From JASLBX01 sp035762665 (GTDB lineage: Bacteria; Actinomycetota; Actinomycetes; Jiangellales; Jiangellaceae): a stretch of DNA of 64,000 bases. The position numbers were made by a program, and so were the translations under genes. The notes beneath the pieces are model-generated. The model was not told the DNA's origin. It made no database searches and worked only from the letters and a program-made list of their open reading frames with translations. The stretch is taken from the NCBI GenBank assembly GCA_035762665.1, contig DASTNZ010000062.1:1-64000 (forward strand), read 5' to 3'. Of the stretch, positions 49,662 to 57,744 are shown in pieces (position 1 is the stretch's first letter; each line of letters begins with the position of its first letter).

Positions 49662-49736
49662 GTGGCGTCAGCGCCGCGAGAGATGATGCCAACTAGACGC
49701 TTGACGTGACGCCATAATGGTGTCAACATGGCGTCA
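49662..49736. promoter_or_regulatory. Operator array of (A/G)TGGCGTCA-type half-sites
   Basis: Four copies of one 9-mer precede and touch the start of the ribbon-helix-helix gene: GTGGCGTCA at 49662, inverted TGACGCCAT at 49707, ATGGTGTCA at 49717 and ATGGCGTCA at 49728. The middle pair forms a near-perfect palindrome around one base. Spacing of about 10-11 bp suits cooperative RHH dimers. CATAAT at 49713 could be the -10. Autorepression is inferred. Confidence 0.6.
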
Positions 49737-50239
49737 TGGATCTAGCGCCTTACGTCGACACTCTCCGACGCGACCTTGCTGCAGCCGCTGAGGCCGCATC
49801 GACTGAGATCCGCGACGCTGCGGGTCGGCTGTCGTACGCGATCGAGCCGTCGCTGCGGATGGTGCTCCTCGAAGCACTCGGCGTGGCGGCGGCGGAGGTG
49901 ACCGAGCAGCTGGCGTCGGGTGTAGTGGAGGTCCGGCTGCGCGGGCGCGACCCGGAGCTCGTTGTCAGCGAGCCCCCAGGGGCAGCGGAGCCCGCACCCA
50001 CTGAGCCCACCACCCAGGCCGTTCCCGACGTTGAAGAGGGAGTTGCCCGCGTGTCACTCCGGCTTCCTGAATCCGTGAAGGCCCGAGTCGAAGAAGTCGC
50101 GGCGGTCTCCGGCCAGTCAGTCAATGCATGGCTCGTCCGAGCCGTGATGCAGATGCTGGACGCGCCGCCGGAACGCATACATCAGCAGGGCCGCGACGCC
50201 CGCGTGGTCGGGCGGCGACTTACCGGCTGGCAGCGATAG
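49736..50239 (+). CDS. Ribbon-helix-helix DNA-binding protein
   Basis: 167 residues. The N-terminal 75 are helical (DLAPYVDTLRRDLAAAAEAA), then an Ala/Pro/Glu linker, then a C-terminal RHH/CopG-like domain VARVSLRLPESVKARVEEVA followed by SGQSVNAWLVRAVMQML. The strand RVSLRL would enter the DNA major groove. Its start codon overlaps the last half-site of its probable operator. It is followed after 23 bp by the DUF4097 gene, in a likely operon. No toxin gene is evident, so it is probably not a simple antitoxin. Confidence 0.82.
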   Translation: MDLAPYVDTLRRDLAAAAEAASTEIRDAAGRLSYAIEPSLRMVLLEALGVAAAEVTEQLASGVVEVRLRGRDPELVVSEPPGAAEPAPTEPTTQAVPDVEEGVARVSLRLPESVKARVEEVAAVSGQSVNAWLVRAVMQMLDAPPERIHQQGRDARVVGRRLTGWQR

Positions 50240-50262
50240 ACCAACAATTCCAAGGAGCCTCA

Positions 50263-51123
50263 ATGTCCACTACCAGCAGCGACTTCGTCCGCACGTTCGC
50301 GGTATCCGGTCCTCTTGCCGTGACCGTGGAAATCGGTAGCGGTGCGGTCAACATCACGGCCGGCGAGGTCTCCGAGGCATCAGTGATCCTCGAGCCAGGT
50401 ACGGCCGGCGACCTCGATGCTTTGGACCTCATCGCACGGTCCCGGGTTGACCTGCGTGGCAACGCGTTACGCATCGACGTGCCGCGGGCGGTCGGATTCC
50501 AGCGGCACCCGGACGTGATCGTCACTGCGCAGGTTCCGGCCGCCAGCACCGTGGCTATCAAGTCCGGCTCTGCTGACGCGCGGCTCAACGGAACCTACGG
50601 CGATGTCAAGGTGACCACCGGTTCTGGCGATAGCTGGATCGACACTGCCAGTGCGGTCAAGGTGAGCACGGGCAGCGGCGATGTCCGGCTTGGTGTGGTG
50701 ACTGCCGCGTCTGCGAAGACGGGCTCGGGCGACATCACCATCGAGCGGTGCCGTGAGGATGCGCGTCTGGACTCGGCTTCGGGCGACGTGCACGTCTCCG
50801 AACTTGGCGGACGTGGCGAGGTGTCATCGGCATCGGGCGACGTCGAGCTCGGCGCTGTCGAAGGCGATGTCCAGGTAAAAACGGCCTCCGGTGACGTGTT
50901 GGTGAGCCGAGCGTCCGCGGGCGAGGTACAGGCGAAGTCCGCCACCGGCGATGTCAGCGTAGGCGTCGCTCGAGGTACCGCGACGCTGCTCGACTGCTCG
51001 TCGATCACCGGTCAGATCACCTCCGAGCTGGAGCCTTCGGCCGAGCCTGAGGACGGCGACACGCGCCGGCTGATCGTCAAAGCCCGGACTGTCAGTGGCT
51101 CGATCGCGATCCGGCGAGCTTGA
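50263..51123 (+). CDS. DUF4097 (toastrack-type beta-repeat) protein
   Basis: 286 residues. It is built from about ten beta repeats of 15-20 residues carrying GSGD/ASGD turns (VKVTTGSGDSWIDT, VKVSTGSGDVRLGV, VQVKTASGDVLVSR), forming a beta-solenoid-like domain. DUF4097 proteins relate to the LiaF/LiaI-linked toastrack domains of envelope stress. There is no signal peptide or membrane helix, so it is probably cytosolic. The ATG follows CCAAGGAGC. It probably shares a transcript with the RHH regulator. Confidence 0.88.
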   Translation: MSTTSSDFVRTFAVSGPLAVTVEIGSGAVNITAGEVSEASVILEPGTAGDLDALDLIARSRVDLRGNALRIDVPRAVGFQRHPDVIVTAQVPAASTVAIKSGSADARLNGTYGDVKVTTGSGDSWIDTASAVKVSTGSGDVRLGVVTAASAKTGSGDITIERCREDARLDSASGDVHVSELGGRGEVSSASGDVELGAVEGDVQVKTASGDVLVSRASAGEVQAKSATGDVSVGVARGTATLLDCSSITGQITSELEPSAEPEDGDTRRLIVKARTVSGSIAIRRA

Positions 51124-51193
51124 CCTCAACTGCGCTTGAACTTCGACGATGACTGTCAGTGCCGGTCGCTACATTCTCCAGTGGAGGAGAGAG

Positions 51194-51382
51194 ATGGTTA
51201 TCCACACGCCCAATGACCTTTCGATGTACCTTCGCGTCCCGCAGCACGAGCTCGGTGAGCACAAGCGCACCGCGCTGGAGGTGCAGCGGGCACGCCGTAT
51301 GCAGCGCTGGGCGAACCGATTCAGCCGACTGTCGCTGCGTATGTCACGGACGGCTTACCTGCGGCTGGCGAGGCTGCCATGA
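51194..51382 (+). CDS. Small basic hypothetical protein
   Basis: 62 residues, rich in Arg (AQRARRMQRW-like helices: LEVQRARRMQRWANRFSRLS). The ATG at 51194 has a strong GGAGGAGAGAG site, so it is very likely translated. The N-terminus reads MVIHTPNDLSMYLRVPQHEL. It ends within the IclR remnant on the other strand. No family recognised. Confidence 0.65.
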   Translation: MVIHTPNDLSMYLRVPQHELGEHKRTALEVQRARRMQRWANRFSRLSLRMSRTAYLRLARLP

Positions 51383-51650
51383 TGCCGCCCCGTCGGTGGC
51401 CTCCTCGGGCACGAGGCGGCCGCTCAGGCGGATCGTGAGCGTCCGCGCCGCGTCCCACGCCATGACGGCGAGGTCGGACCACTGATCAGGCGGCACACGG
51501 CTGCGGTAGAACGTGACGCCAATGGAAGCGGCCGGGCGGCCCGCGTGGTCCAGCACCGCTGCGGCTACCGAGGCGGTCGGTGATCTCGCCGTGCTCGGCG
51601 GACCATCCCCGGTGCCTGCTCGGCACGCCGAATCACCTCCGCTCGTCTGG
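51344..51650 (-). pseudogene. C-terminal remnant of an IclR-family regulator
   Basis: One minus-strand frame encodes VAAAVLDHAGRPAASIGVTF and DLAVMAWDAARTLTIRLSGR, the end of an IclR effector domain. The preceding HRGWSAEHGEITDRLGS belongs to the same domain but lies in another frame (shift near 51570), and EVIRRAEQ just before it in yet another. Nothing remains of the HTH or of the first half of the sensor domain. It is divergent from hutH, where an IclR-type hut regulator would be expected. Confidence 0.65.
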
Positions 51651-51715
51651 GATATCAGACACCAAGTATCGCCAGACGAGTGGTCGTGCAGCCGCAGCGG
51701 CGATGAAATAGCCCT

Positions 51716-53251
51716 ATGACCGTTGACGTGGGGACCGGCCCGCTCGAGCCGGCGGAGGTGGTCGCCGTCGCTCGGCACGGCGCCGGCGTGACCCTGACAA
51801 GCGAGGCCTTGGCCGCGATCGCCAAGTCCAGGGAAGTGGTCGAGCACCTTGCCGCGGCGGATGTGCCGTACTACGGCGTATCGACCGGCTTCGGAGCGCT
51901 CGCCACCCGGCACATCCCGGTCGAGCGGCGCGCGCAGCTCCAGCGAAGCCTTATCCGGAGCCACGCCGCGGGATCGGGTGGAGAGGTTGAGCGTGAGGTG
52001 GTTCGTGGGCTGATGCTGCTGCGGCTCTCCACCTTGGCGACCGGCCGGACCGGTGTCCGTCCCGTCACGGCGACAAGTTATGCAGCGATGCTCGATGCCG
52101 GCATCACCCCAGTCGTGCGGGAATTCGGCAGCCTCGGCTGTTCGGGAGATCTTGCTCCGCTGGCTCATTGCGCTCTCGCCCTGATGGGTGAGGGGGAGGT
52201 GCGCACCGCGGCCGGCGAACTCGTCCCCGCCATCGAGGCGCTCCGGGCCGCCGGTATCGAGCCGGTCGAGCTGGCCGAGAAGGAGGGCCTCGCAATGATA
52301 AACGGGACTGACGGCATGCTCACCATGCTGATCCTGGCTGGCCACGATCTGCACAGATTGCTGCGCACGGCCGACGTGGCTGCGGCCATGAGCGTCGAAG
52401 CACTGCTTGGAACCGACCGGGTCTTCGCCGCAGATTTGCAGGACCTGCGGCCCCACCCGGGCCAGGCGGCATCGGCCACCAACCTGCGGATGTTGCTGGC
52501 CGGGTCCGGGGTGGTGGCCAGCCATCGTGGTCCGGACTGCACGCGTGTGCAAGACGCCTACTCGTTGCGTTGCGCACCGCAGGTGCATGGGGCAGCACGG
52601 GACACGTTGGCGCACGCCGAGGTGGTGGCATCACGCGAGTTGGCAGCCGCAATCGACAACCCGGTCGTGACACCGGACGGCCGTGTGGAATCCAACGGCA
52701 ACTTCCACGGCGCACCGGTCGGGTACGTGCTGGACTTCCTCGCGATCGCCGCAGCCGACCTGGCCAGCATCAGCGAGCGCCGGACCGACCGGTTCCTGGA
52801 CGTCGCGCGAAACGGTGGCCTGCCTGCCTTTCTCGCCGACGACCCCGGCGTCGACTCGGGTCACATGATCGGGCAGTACACCCAGGCCGCCATCGTGTCC
52901 GAGCTCAAGCGCCTGGCCGTTCCGGCGTCCGTGGACTCGATCCCGTCCAGCGCGATGCAGGAGGACCATGTCTCGATGGGCTGGAACGCCGGCCGCAAGC
53001 TGCGCCGGGCCGTTGATGGGCTGGGCAGAGTCCTCGCGGTCGAACTGCTGACCGCCGCCCGCGCCCTTGACTTGCGGGCGCCCCTGGACCCCGCGGCCGG
53101 CACCAGAGCCGTGCGCGAGGCGATCCGCGCCCGCGTCCCCGGACCGGGAACGGACCGGTATCTCGCGCCCGAGATCGGCGCCGTGGTCGAGCTTGTCCGC
53201 GACGGAACCATCGTTGCCGCCGCCGAATCGGCGGTAGGTCAGCTGAGCTAG
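51716..53251 (+). CDS. hutH: Histidine ammonia-lyase
   Basis: 511 residues. It removes ammonia from histidine to give urocanate. The MIO prosthetic group forms autocatalytically from residues 142-144, here Cys-Ser-Gly (GSLGCSGDLAPLAH) rather than the more usual Ala-Ser-Gly. Other motifs are YYGVSTGFGAL (catalytic Tyr loop), NGTDGMLTMLILAG, QDAYSLRCAPQVHGA and SNGNFHGAPVGYVLDFLA. First gene of the histidine-utilisation cluster; hutU follows after 31 bp with a strong ribosome-binding site. Confidence 0.97.
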   Translation: MTVDVGTGPLEPAEVVAVARHGAGVTLTSEALAAIAKSREVVEHLAAADVPYYGVSTGFGALATRHIPVERRAQLQRSLIRSHAAGSGGEVEREVVRGLMLLRLSTLATGRTGVRPVTATSYAAMLDAGITPVVREFGSLGCSGDLAPLAHCALALMGEGEVRTAAGELVPAIEALRAAGIEPVELAEKEGLAMINGTDGMLTMLILAGHDLHRLLRTADVAAAMSVEALLGTDRVFAADLQDLRPHPGQAASATNLRMLLAGSGVVASHRGPDCTRVQDAYSLRCAPQVHGAARDTLAHAEVVASRELAAAIDNPVVTPDGRVESNGNFHGAPVGYVLDFLAIAAADLASISERRTDRFLDVARNGGLPAFLADDPGVDSGHMIGQYTQAAIVSELKRLAVPASVDSIPSSAMQEDHVSMGWNAGRKLRRAVDGLGRVLAVELLTAARALDLRAPLDPAAGTRAVREAIRARVPGPGTDRYLAPEIGAVVELVRDGTIVAAAESAVGQLS

Positions 53252-53282
53252 ACGTGATCACTTGCGGAAGGAGCGATTCCCG

Positions 53283-54950
53283 ATGAGCACAGGCCCTCGT
53301 CCCGTGCGCGCCCCTCACGGCAGCACCCTTACCGCCAGAGGCTGGCCGCAGGAGGCCGCCCTGCGGATGTTGCAGAACAACCTTGATCCGGAGGTCGCCG
53401 AGCACCCCGACGAACTGGTCGTCTACGGCGGCACCGGCCGGGCGGCCCGCGACTGGGCGTCCTTCGACGCCCTGGTCCGCACCCTCACCGCACTCCGGGG
53501 CGATGAGACGATGCTGGTTCAGTCCGGCCGGCCCGTCGGTGTACTGCGTACCCACGAGTGGGCGCCCCGCGTACTCATCGCCAACTCCAACCTGGTCGGA
53601 GACTGGGCGACGTGGGAAGAATTCCGCCGCCTCGAGGCACTTGGGCTGACCATGTACGGCCAGATGACCGCTGGCTCGTGGATCTATATCGGCACTCAAG
53701 GCATCCTCCAGGGCACCTACGAGACCTTCGCCGCCGTCGCCGCGAAACGGTTCGGCGGATCACTCGCCGGCACTATCACCCTCACCGCGGGGCTCGGTGG
53801 CATGGGCGGGGCCCAGCCGCTCGCTGTGACGATGAACGAGGGAGTGGCGATCGTCGTCGAGTGCGACCCGTCCCGGATCGCCCGCCGGCTCGAGCACCGC
53901 TACCTCGACGTCGAGGCCGCTTCCTTGGATGAGGCGTTACGGCTCGCGTACGGGGCGCGGGATGCGCGCCGCCCGCTGTCCATAGGGGTGCTGGGCAACG
54001 CAGCCGACCTCGTCCCGTCCCTTCTCGCCCGAGGCGCTGAGATGGACATCGTGACCGACCAGACCAGTGCTCACGACCCGCTGGCATACCTCCCGCTCGG
54101 CGTGGCCTTCGAGGACTGGGACGCCGAACGCACCAAGGATCCAGCCGGCTTCACGCAGCGCGCGCGGGAATCGATGGCCGTCCACGTCGAGGCCATGGTC
54201 GGGTTCCTGGACGCCGGCGCCGAGGTCTTCGACTACGGCAACTCCATCCGCGGCGAGGCCAAGCTCGGGGGTTACGATCGCGCCTTCGCCTTCCCGGGGT
54301 TCGTCCCGGCTTACGTCCGCCCGTTGTTCTGCGAAGGCAAGGGTCCCTTCCGGTGGGCGGCGTTGTCGGGTGAACCGGCCGACATCGCGGCGACCGACCG
54401 GGCGATCCTCGAGCTGTTCCCGAAGAACGAGGCGCTGGCGCGATGGATCCGGATGGCCGGCGAGAAGGTCCACTTCCAGGGTCTGCCGGCACGGATCTGC
54501 TGGCTGGGTTACGGCGAGCGTGACCGTGCCGGAGAGCGGTTCAACGACATGGTCGCCGCTGGCGAGTTGAAGGCTCCGATAGTCATCGGGCGCGATCACC
54601 TGGACGCCGGTTCGGTAGCCTCGCCGTACCGCGAGACTGAGGCGATGGTCGACGGTTCGGACGCGATTGCGGACTGGCCGCTGCTGAACGCGCTGGTCAA
54701 CACGGCGTCGGGCGCGACGTGGGTGTCGATTCACCATGGCGGCGGCGTCGGCATCGGGCGGTCGATCCATGCCGGGCAGGTGACGGTGGCTGACGGCACG
54801 CCGCTCGCCGGCGAGAAGATCGCGCGCGTGCTGTCCAACGATCCGGCCATGGGTGTGATCCGGCACGCTGACGCCGGTTACGACCGGGCGATCGAGGTCG
54901 CCGCCCAGCGCGATGTCCGCATCCCTATGCGCGAGGCCACCTCCGAATGA
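53283..54950 (+). CDS. hutU: Urocanate hydratase
   Basis: 555 residues. It hydrates urocanate to imidazolonepropionate with tightly bound NAD+. Typical stretches are EAALRMLQNNLDPEVAEHPD, YGGTGRAARDW, MYGQMTAGSWIYIGTQGILQ, the Rossmann-type GLGGMGGAQPLAVTM, DYGNSIRGEAKLGG and SIHHGGGVGIGRSIHAGQ. The ATG at 53283 has a GGAAGGAGCG site. Its product needs imidazolonepropionase (HutI), which is not encoded in the window. Confidence 0.97.
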   Translation: MSTGPRPVRAPHGSTLTARGWPQEAALRMLQNNLDPEVAEHPDELVVYGGTGRAARDWASFDALVRTLTALRGDETMLVQSGRPVGVLRTHEWAPRVLIANSNLVGDWATWEEFRRLEALGLTMYGQMTAGSWIYIGTQGILQGTYETFAAVAAKRFGGSLAGTITLTAGLGGMGGAQPLAVTMNEGVAIVVECDPSRIARRLEHRYLDVEAASLDEALRLAYGARDARRPLSIGVLGNAADLVPSLLARGAEMDIVTDQTSAHDPLAYLPLGVAFEDWDAERTKDPAGFTQRARESMAVHVEAMVGFLDAGAEVFDYGNSIRGEAKLGGYDRAFAFPGFVPAYVRPLFCEGKGPFRWAALSGEPADIAATDRAILELFPKNEALARWIRMAGEKVHFQGLPARICWLGYGERDRAGERFNDMVAAGELKAPIVIGRDHLDAGSVASPYRETEAMVDGSDAIADWPLLNALVNTASGATWVSIHHGGGVGIGRSIHAGQVTVADGTPLAGEKIARVLSNDPAMGVIRHADAGYDRAIEVAAQRDVRIPMREATSE

Positions 54951-55065
54951 TCACGTTTCGGCAGGCCTTTTCATCCGTACCAGGCGCATGCGGGTGGTGC
55001 GGCGCCGACGGGATTGCTGGGGCGGCCCCGCTGGCGCCGCGGAATGCCCGGGTAGGCGATGAGCC

Positions 55066-56307
55066 ATGACGTTCGAAGGGCTCTGGGACGATCTGCTCCC
55101 GATTGGCAGGGACGCCCAAACGGGCGGCTACCGCCGCTTCGCCTGGACGCCCGCCGACCTCGAATGCCGGGAGTGGTTCGCCGCTGCTGCGCAGGATCGC
55201 GGACTGGACGTCGAATCCGACCGCAACGGCAACCTGTGGGCCTGGTGGGGTGATCCGGCCGCCGGTAACGCTGTGGTCGTCGGATCTCACCTGGACTCTG
55301 TGCCAGACGGCGGCGCATACGACGGGCCGCTCGGGGTCGTATCGGCCTTCGCCGCGCTCGACGATCTGCGCGCCCGCGGTCGGGCGCCGCTACGGCCAGT
55401 CGCGGTCGCGGCGTTCTCGGACGAGGAGGGGGCCCGGTTCGGCGTTGCCTGCGGCGGATCCCGCCTGCTGACCGGCGCACTTGACGCCCAGCGGGCCAGG
55501 GGGCTGCGCGACAGCGACGGGACGACGATGGCCGAGGCAATGGCCACATCAGGGCACGATCCGGTCCACGTCGGCGCGGATCCCGGCCGGCTGGCCCAGA
55601 TCGGCTGCTTCGTCGAGCTACACATCGAGCAGGGGCGGGTCCGAGTGGAGACCGGCGATGGTTTTGCGTATGGCCTCGCTGGAGTGGACAGCCCCGTGGG
55701 CCTCGCCAGCGGCATCTGGCCGCACGGCCGGTGGCGGATCGAGCTGACCGGCCGGGCCGACCACGCCGGGACGACCCGGCTCGAAGACCGCGACGACCCG
55801 ATGCTCCTGTTCGCGGCGACAGTGCTCGCCGCTCGCGAGGCGGCGATCCGGCATGATGCGCTTGCAACCATCGGCAAGGTGCGCGTCGAGCCGAACGGCG
55901 TTAACGCGATCCCTCGCGAGGTCGTTGCCTGGCTGGATGCTCGTGGTGCCGACGAGCCGCGGGTCCGCGCCGTCGTGGCCCATCTGGCCGGTGACCTGGA
56001 GAGCCTGCACACGGGTGCGCGTGTCACGGAAGAGTCCTGGACCGGACTGACCACCTTTGACGAGACGCTTCGCAGCAGGCTGGCCGGGATCTTGGGGAAT
56101 CCGCCGGTTATTCCTACGGGCGCCGGGCACGACGCGGGCGTACTGGCCGCAGCCGGTGTTCCAGCTGCCATGGTGTTCGTCCGGAACCCGACGGGCACAT
56201 CACATTCACCGCTCGAACACGTCGAACGGGCCGACTGCCTCGCTGGCGTCGCGGCGCTGGCCTCGGTGATCGCTGACCTGGCTACCGACGCGGCGCCGAA
56301 CCCCTAG
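55066..56307 (+). CDS. M20-family amidohydrolase (allantoate amidohydrolase/N-carbamoylase-like) in hut cluster
   Basis: 413 residues. Metal-binding motifs are VVVGSHLDSVPDGGAYDGPL, FSDEEGARFGVACGGSRLL and a His in FVELHIEQGRV; the dimerisation domain has GRADHAGTTRLEDRDD. By sequence it is near AllC and L-N-carbamoylases. In Streptomyces such a gene also lies between hutU and hutF. It may therefore act on N-formylglutamate, the product of HutF, replacing HutG; that is inference from context. Confidence 0.85.
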   Translation: MTFEGLWDDLLPIGRDAQTGGYRRFAWTPADLECREWFAAAAQDRGLDVESDRNGNLWAWWGDPAAGNAVVVGSHLDSVPDGGAYDGPLGVVSAFAALDDLRARGRAPLRPVAVAAFSDEEGARFGVACGGSRLLTGALDAQRARGLRDSDGTTMAEAMATSGHDPVHVGADPGRLAQIGCFVELHIEQGRVRVETGDGFAYGLAGVDSPVGLASGIWPHGRWRIELTGRADHAGTTRLEDRDDPMLLFAATVLAAREAAIRHDALATIGKVRVEPNGVNAIPREVVAWLDARGADEPRVRAVVAHLAGDLESLHTGARVTEESWTGLTTFDETLRSRLAGILGNPPVIPTGAGHDAGVLAAAGVPAAMVFVRNPTGTSHSPLEHVERADCLAGVAALASVIADLATDAAPNP

Positions 56308-56328
56308 GCCTCACTGTCAGCGGTTGCG

Positions 56329-56334
56329 TACGTT
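56329..56334 (+). promoter_or_regulatory. -10 box of a leaderless transcript (P450)
   Basis: TACGTT ends 6 nt before the ATG at 56341, giving the P450 its own promoter inside the hut cluster. Confidence 0.5.
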
Positions 56335-56340
56335 TAACGC

Positions 56341-57666
56341 ATGGTGCGGCGTTCCCTACCGGTGGTGGGTGACCTGCTGGCCTTGGGCGCGGATCGGCTC
56401 GGATTTTTGACCGGGGTCGCTAGCGAACAAGGCGATGTCGTACGACTCCGGCTGGGCCCGTACGACGGCTGGCTGCTCACGCATCCCGAACAGGTTCACG
56501 AGGTGCTGGTCACGCACGCCGATCGGTTCCAGAAGGGGCCGGTCCTGCAACGAGCGCGCGTCGTGCTCGGCGATGGACTGCTGACCTCTGACACTGAGAC
56601 ACACCACCGGCACCGGCGTCTCGTCCAGCCGGCGTTCCACTCCAAGCGAATCGCCGGGTACGCCGCGACGATGATCGAACAGGCGTCGGTCGCGACAAAG
56701 CGATGGGCGCCCGGCGTGCCCATCGACGTACATGCCGAGACGGTGCGGATCACTCTCGCGTCAGCGGGTCGGACCCTGCTAGGTACGGACGTCGACGACC
56801 ACGACGTGGCGACGGTAGAACATGCTCTGGGCGACCTGCTCAGTGCCTACAAGCTGGCGTTCCTGCCGTTCGGCTGGCGCCTGCAGGCCCTGCCGTTCGG
56901 GCCTGTGCGGCGGCTGCACCGCGGCAGGGATGCGCTGCACGGCCTGGTTGATCGTGTCGTAGCGCAGCGTCGAGCCAACGGCTCCGACGCTGGTGACCTG
57001 CTCTCGGCGTTGGTTCACGGCGTCGGATCCGAGCAGCTGTCTGATGCTGAGATCCGCGATCATGCCGTCACCCTCCTCCTCGCGGGACACGAGACAACGG
57101 CCAATGCGCTGGCGTTCGCCTTTCATCTGCTGGCCGGCGCGCCGGAGGTCGAGTCACGCGTGCAGGCCGAGGTCGATGACCTGCTGGGAGCGGATGATCT
57201 CCCGCGTCCCGAGCACGCCGAACAACTTCCACTGTGCCGCGCCGTCTTCGCTGAGGCATTGCGCCTGTACCCACCGGCATGGCTGATGGGTCGCGAAGCC
57301 ATCGCCGACTATCCCGTGAACGGCAACACTGTCGGGGCGGGCGAGCTCGCGTTGCTGTCCCAATGGGTCACGCACCGGGACGCTCGGTGGTGGCCGGAGC
57401 CGGATAGCTTCTTGCCGGACCGGTGGCTGGACGGAAGCGCCAGGGACCGGCCGCGGTGGGCCTACTTCCCGTTCGGTGCTGGGCTGCGGCGGTGTATTGG
57501 TGAGGGGTTCGCCTGGACCGAGGGAGTACTTGCACTGGCGACCATCGCGCGGTGCTGGCGGCTGCTGCGGGTTCCAGAGCGGCCGGTAAGACTCGATCCG
57601 CTCATAACGCTGCGTCCTAAGAACGGGGTCTGGCTTCGCCCGGAGCCCAGAGCGCGGGCATCGTGA
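56341..57666 (+). CDS. Cytochrome P450
   Basis: 441 residues. The heme ligand is Cys385 in FPFGAGLRRCIGEGFA, the I-helix oxygen-activation motif is LLLAGHETTANALAF (about residues 243-257), and the K-helix ExxR is in FAEALRLYPPAW. It has no membrane anchor, so it is soluble. It stands between the M20 and hutF genes, co-oriented, yet P450 chemistry is not part of histidine breakdown, and it has its own promoter. Substrate and CYP family cannot be assigned; redox partners are not in view. Confidence 0.93.
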   Translation: MVRRSLPVVGDLLALGADRLGFLTGVASEQGDVVRLRLGPYDGWLLTHPEQVHEVLVTHADRFQKGPVLQRARVVLGDGLLTSDTETHHRHRRLVQPAFHSKRIAGYAATMIEQASVATKRWAPGVPIDVHAETVRITLASAGRTLLGTDVDDHDVATVEHALGDLLSAYKLAFLPFGWRLQALPFGPVRRLHRGRDALHGLVDRVVAQRRANGSDAGDLLSALVHGVGSEQLSDAEIRDHAVTLLLAGHETTANALAFAFHLLAGAPEVESRVQAEVDDLLGADDLPRPEHAEQLPLCRAVFAEALRLYPPAWLMGREAIADYPVNGNTVGAGELALLSQWVTHRDARWWPEPDSFLPDRWLDGSARDRPRWAYFPFGAGLRRCIGEGFAWTEGVLALATIARCWRLLRVPERPVRLDPLITLRPKNGVWLRPEPRARAS

Positions 57667-57744
57667 TGTTCGCCTGGGCATAGTCCGCCCGGCGTGTCGC
57701 CCGGCTTTTGCATGATCAGCGCGTGGTGGCAGCAGAATCGCACC

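Noticed and set aside
51651..52615. Minus-strand open frame continuing upstream of the IclR remnant
   Set aside because: It is the shadow of hutH, with no regulator-like residues.
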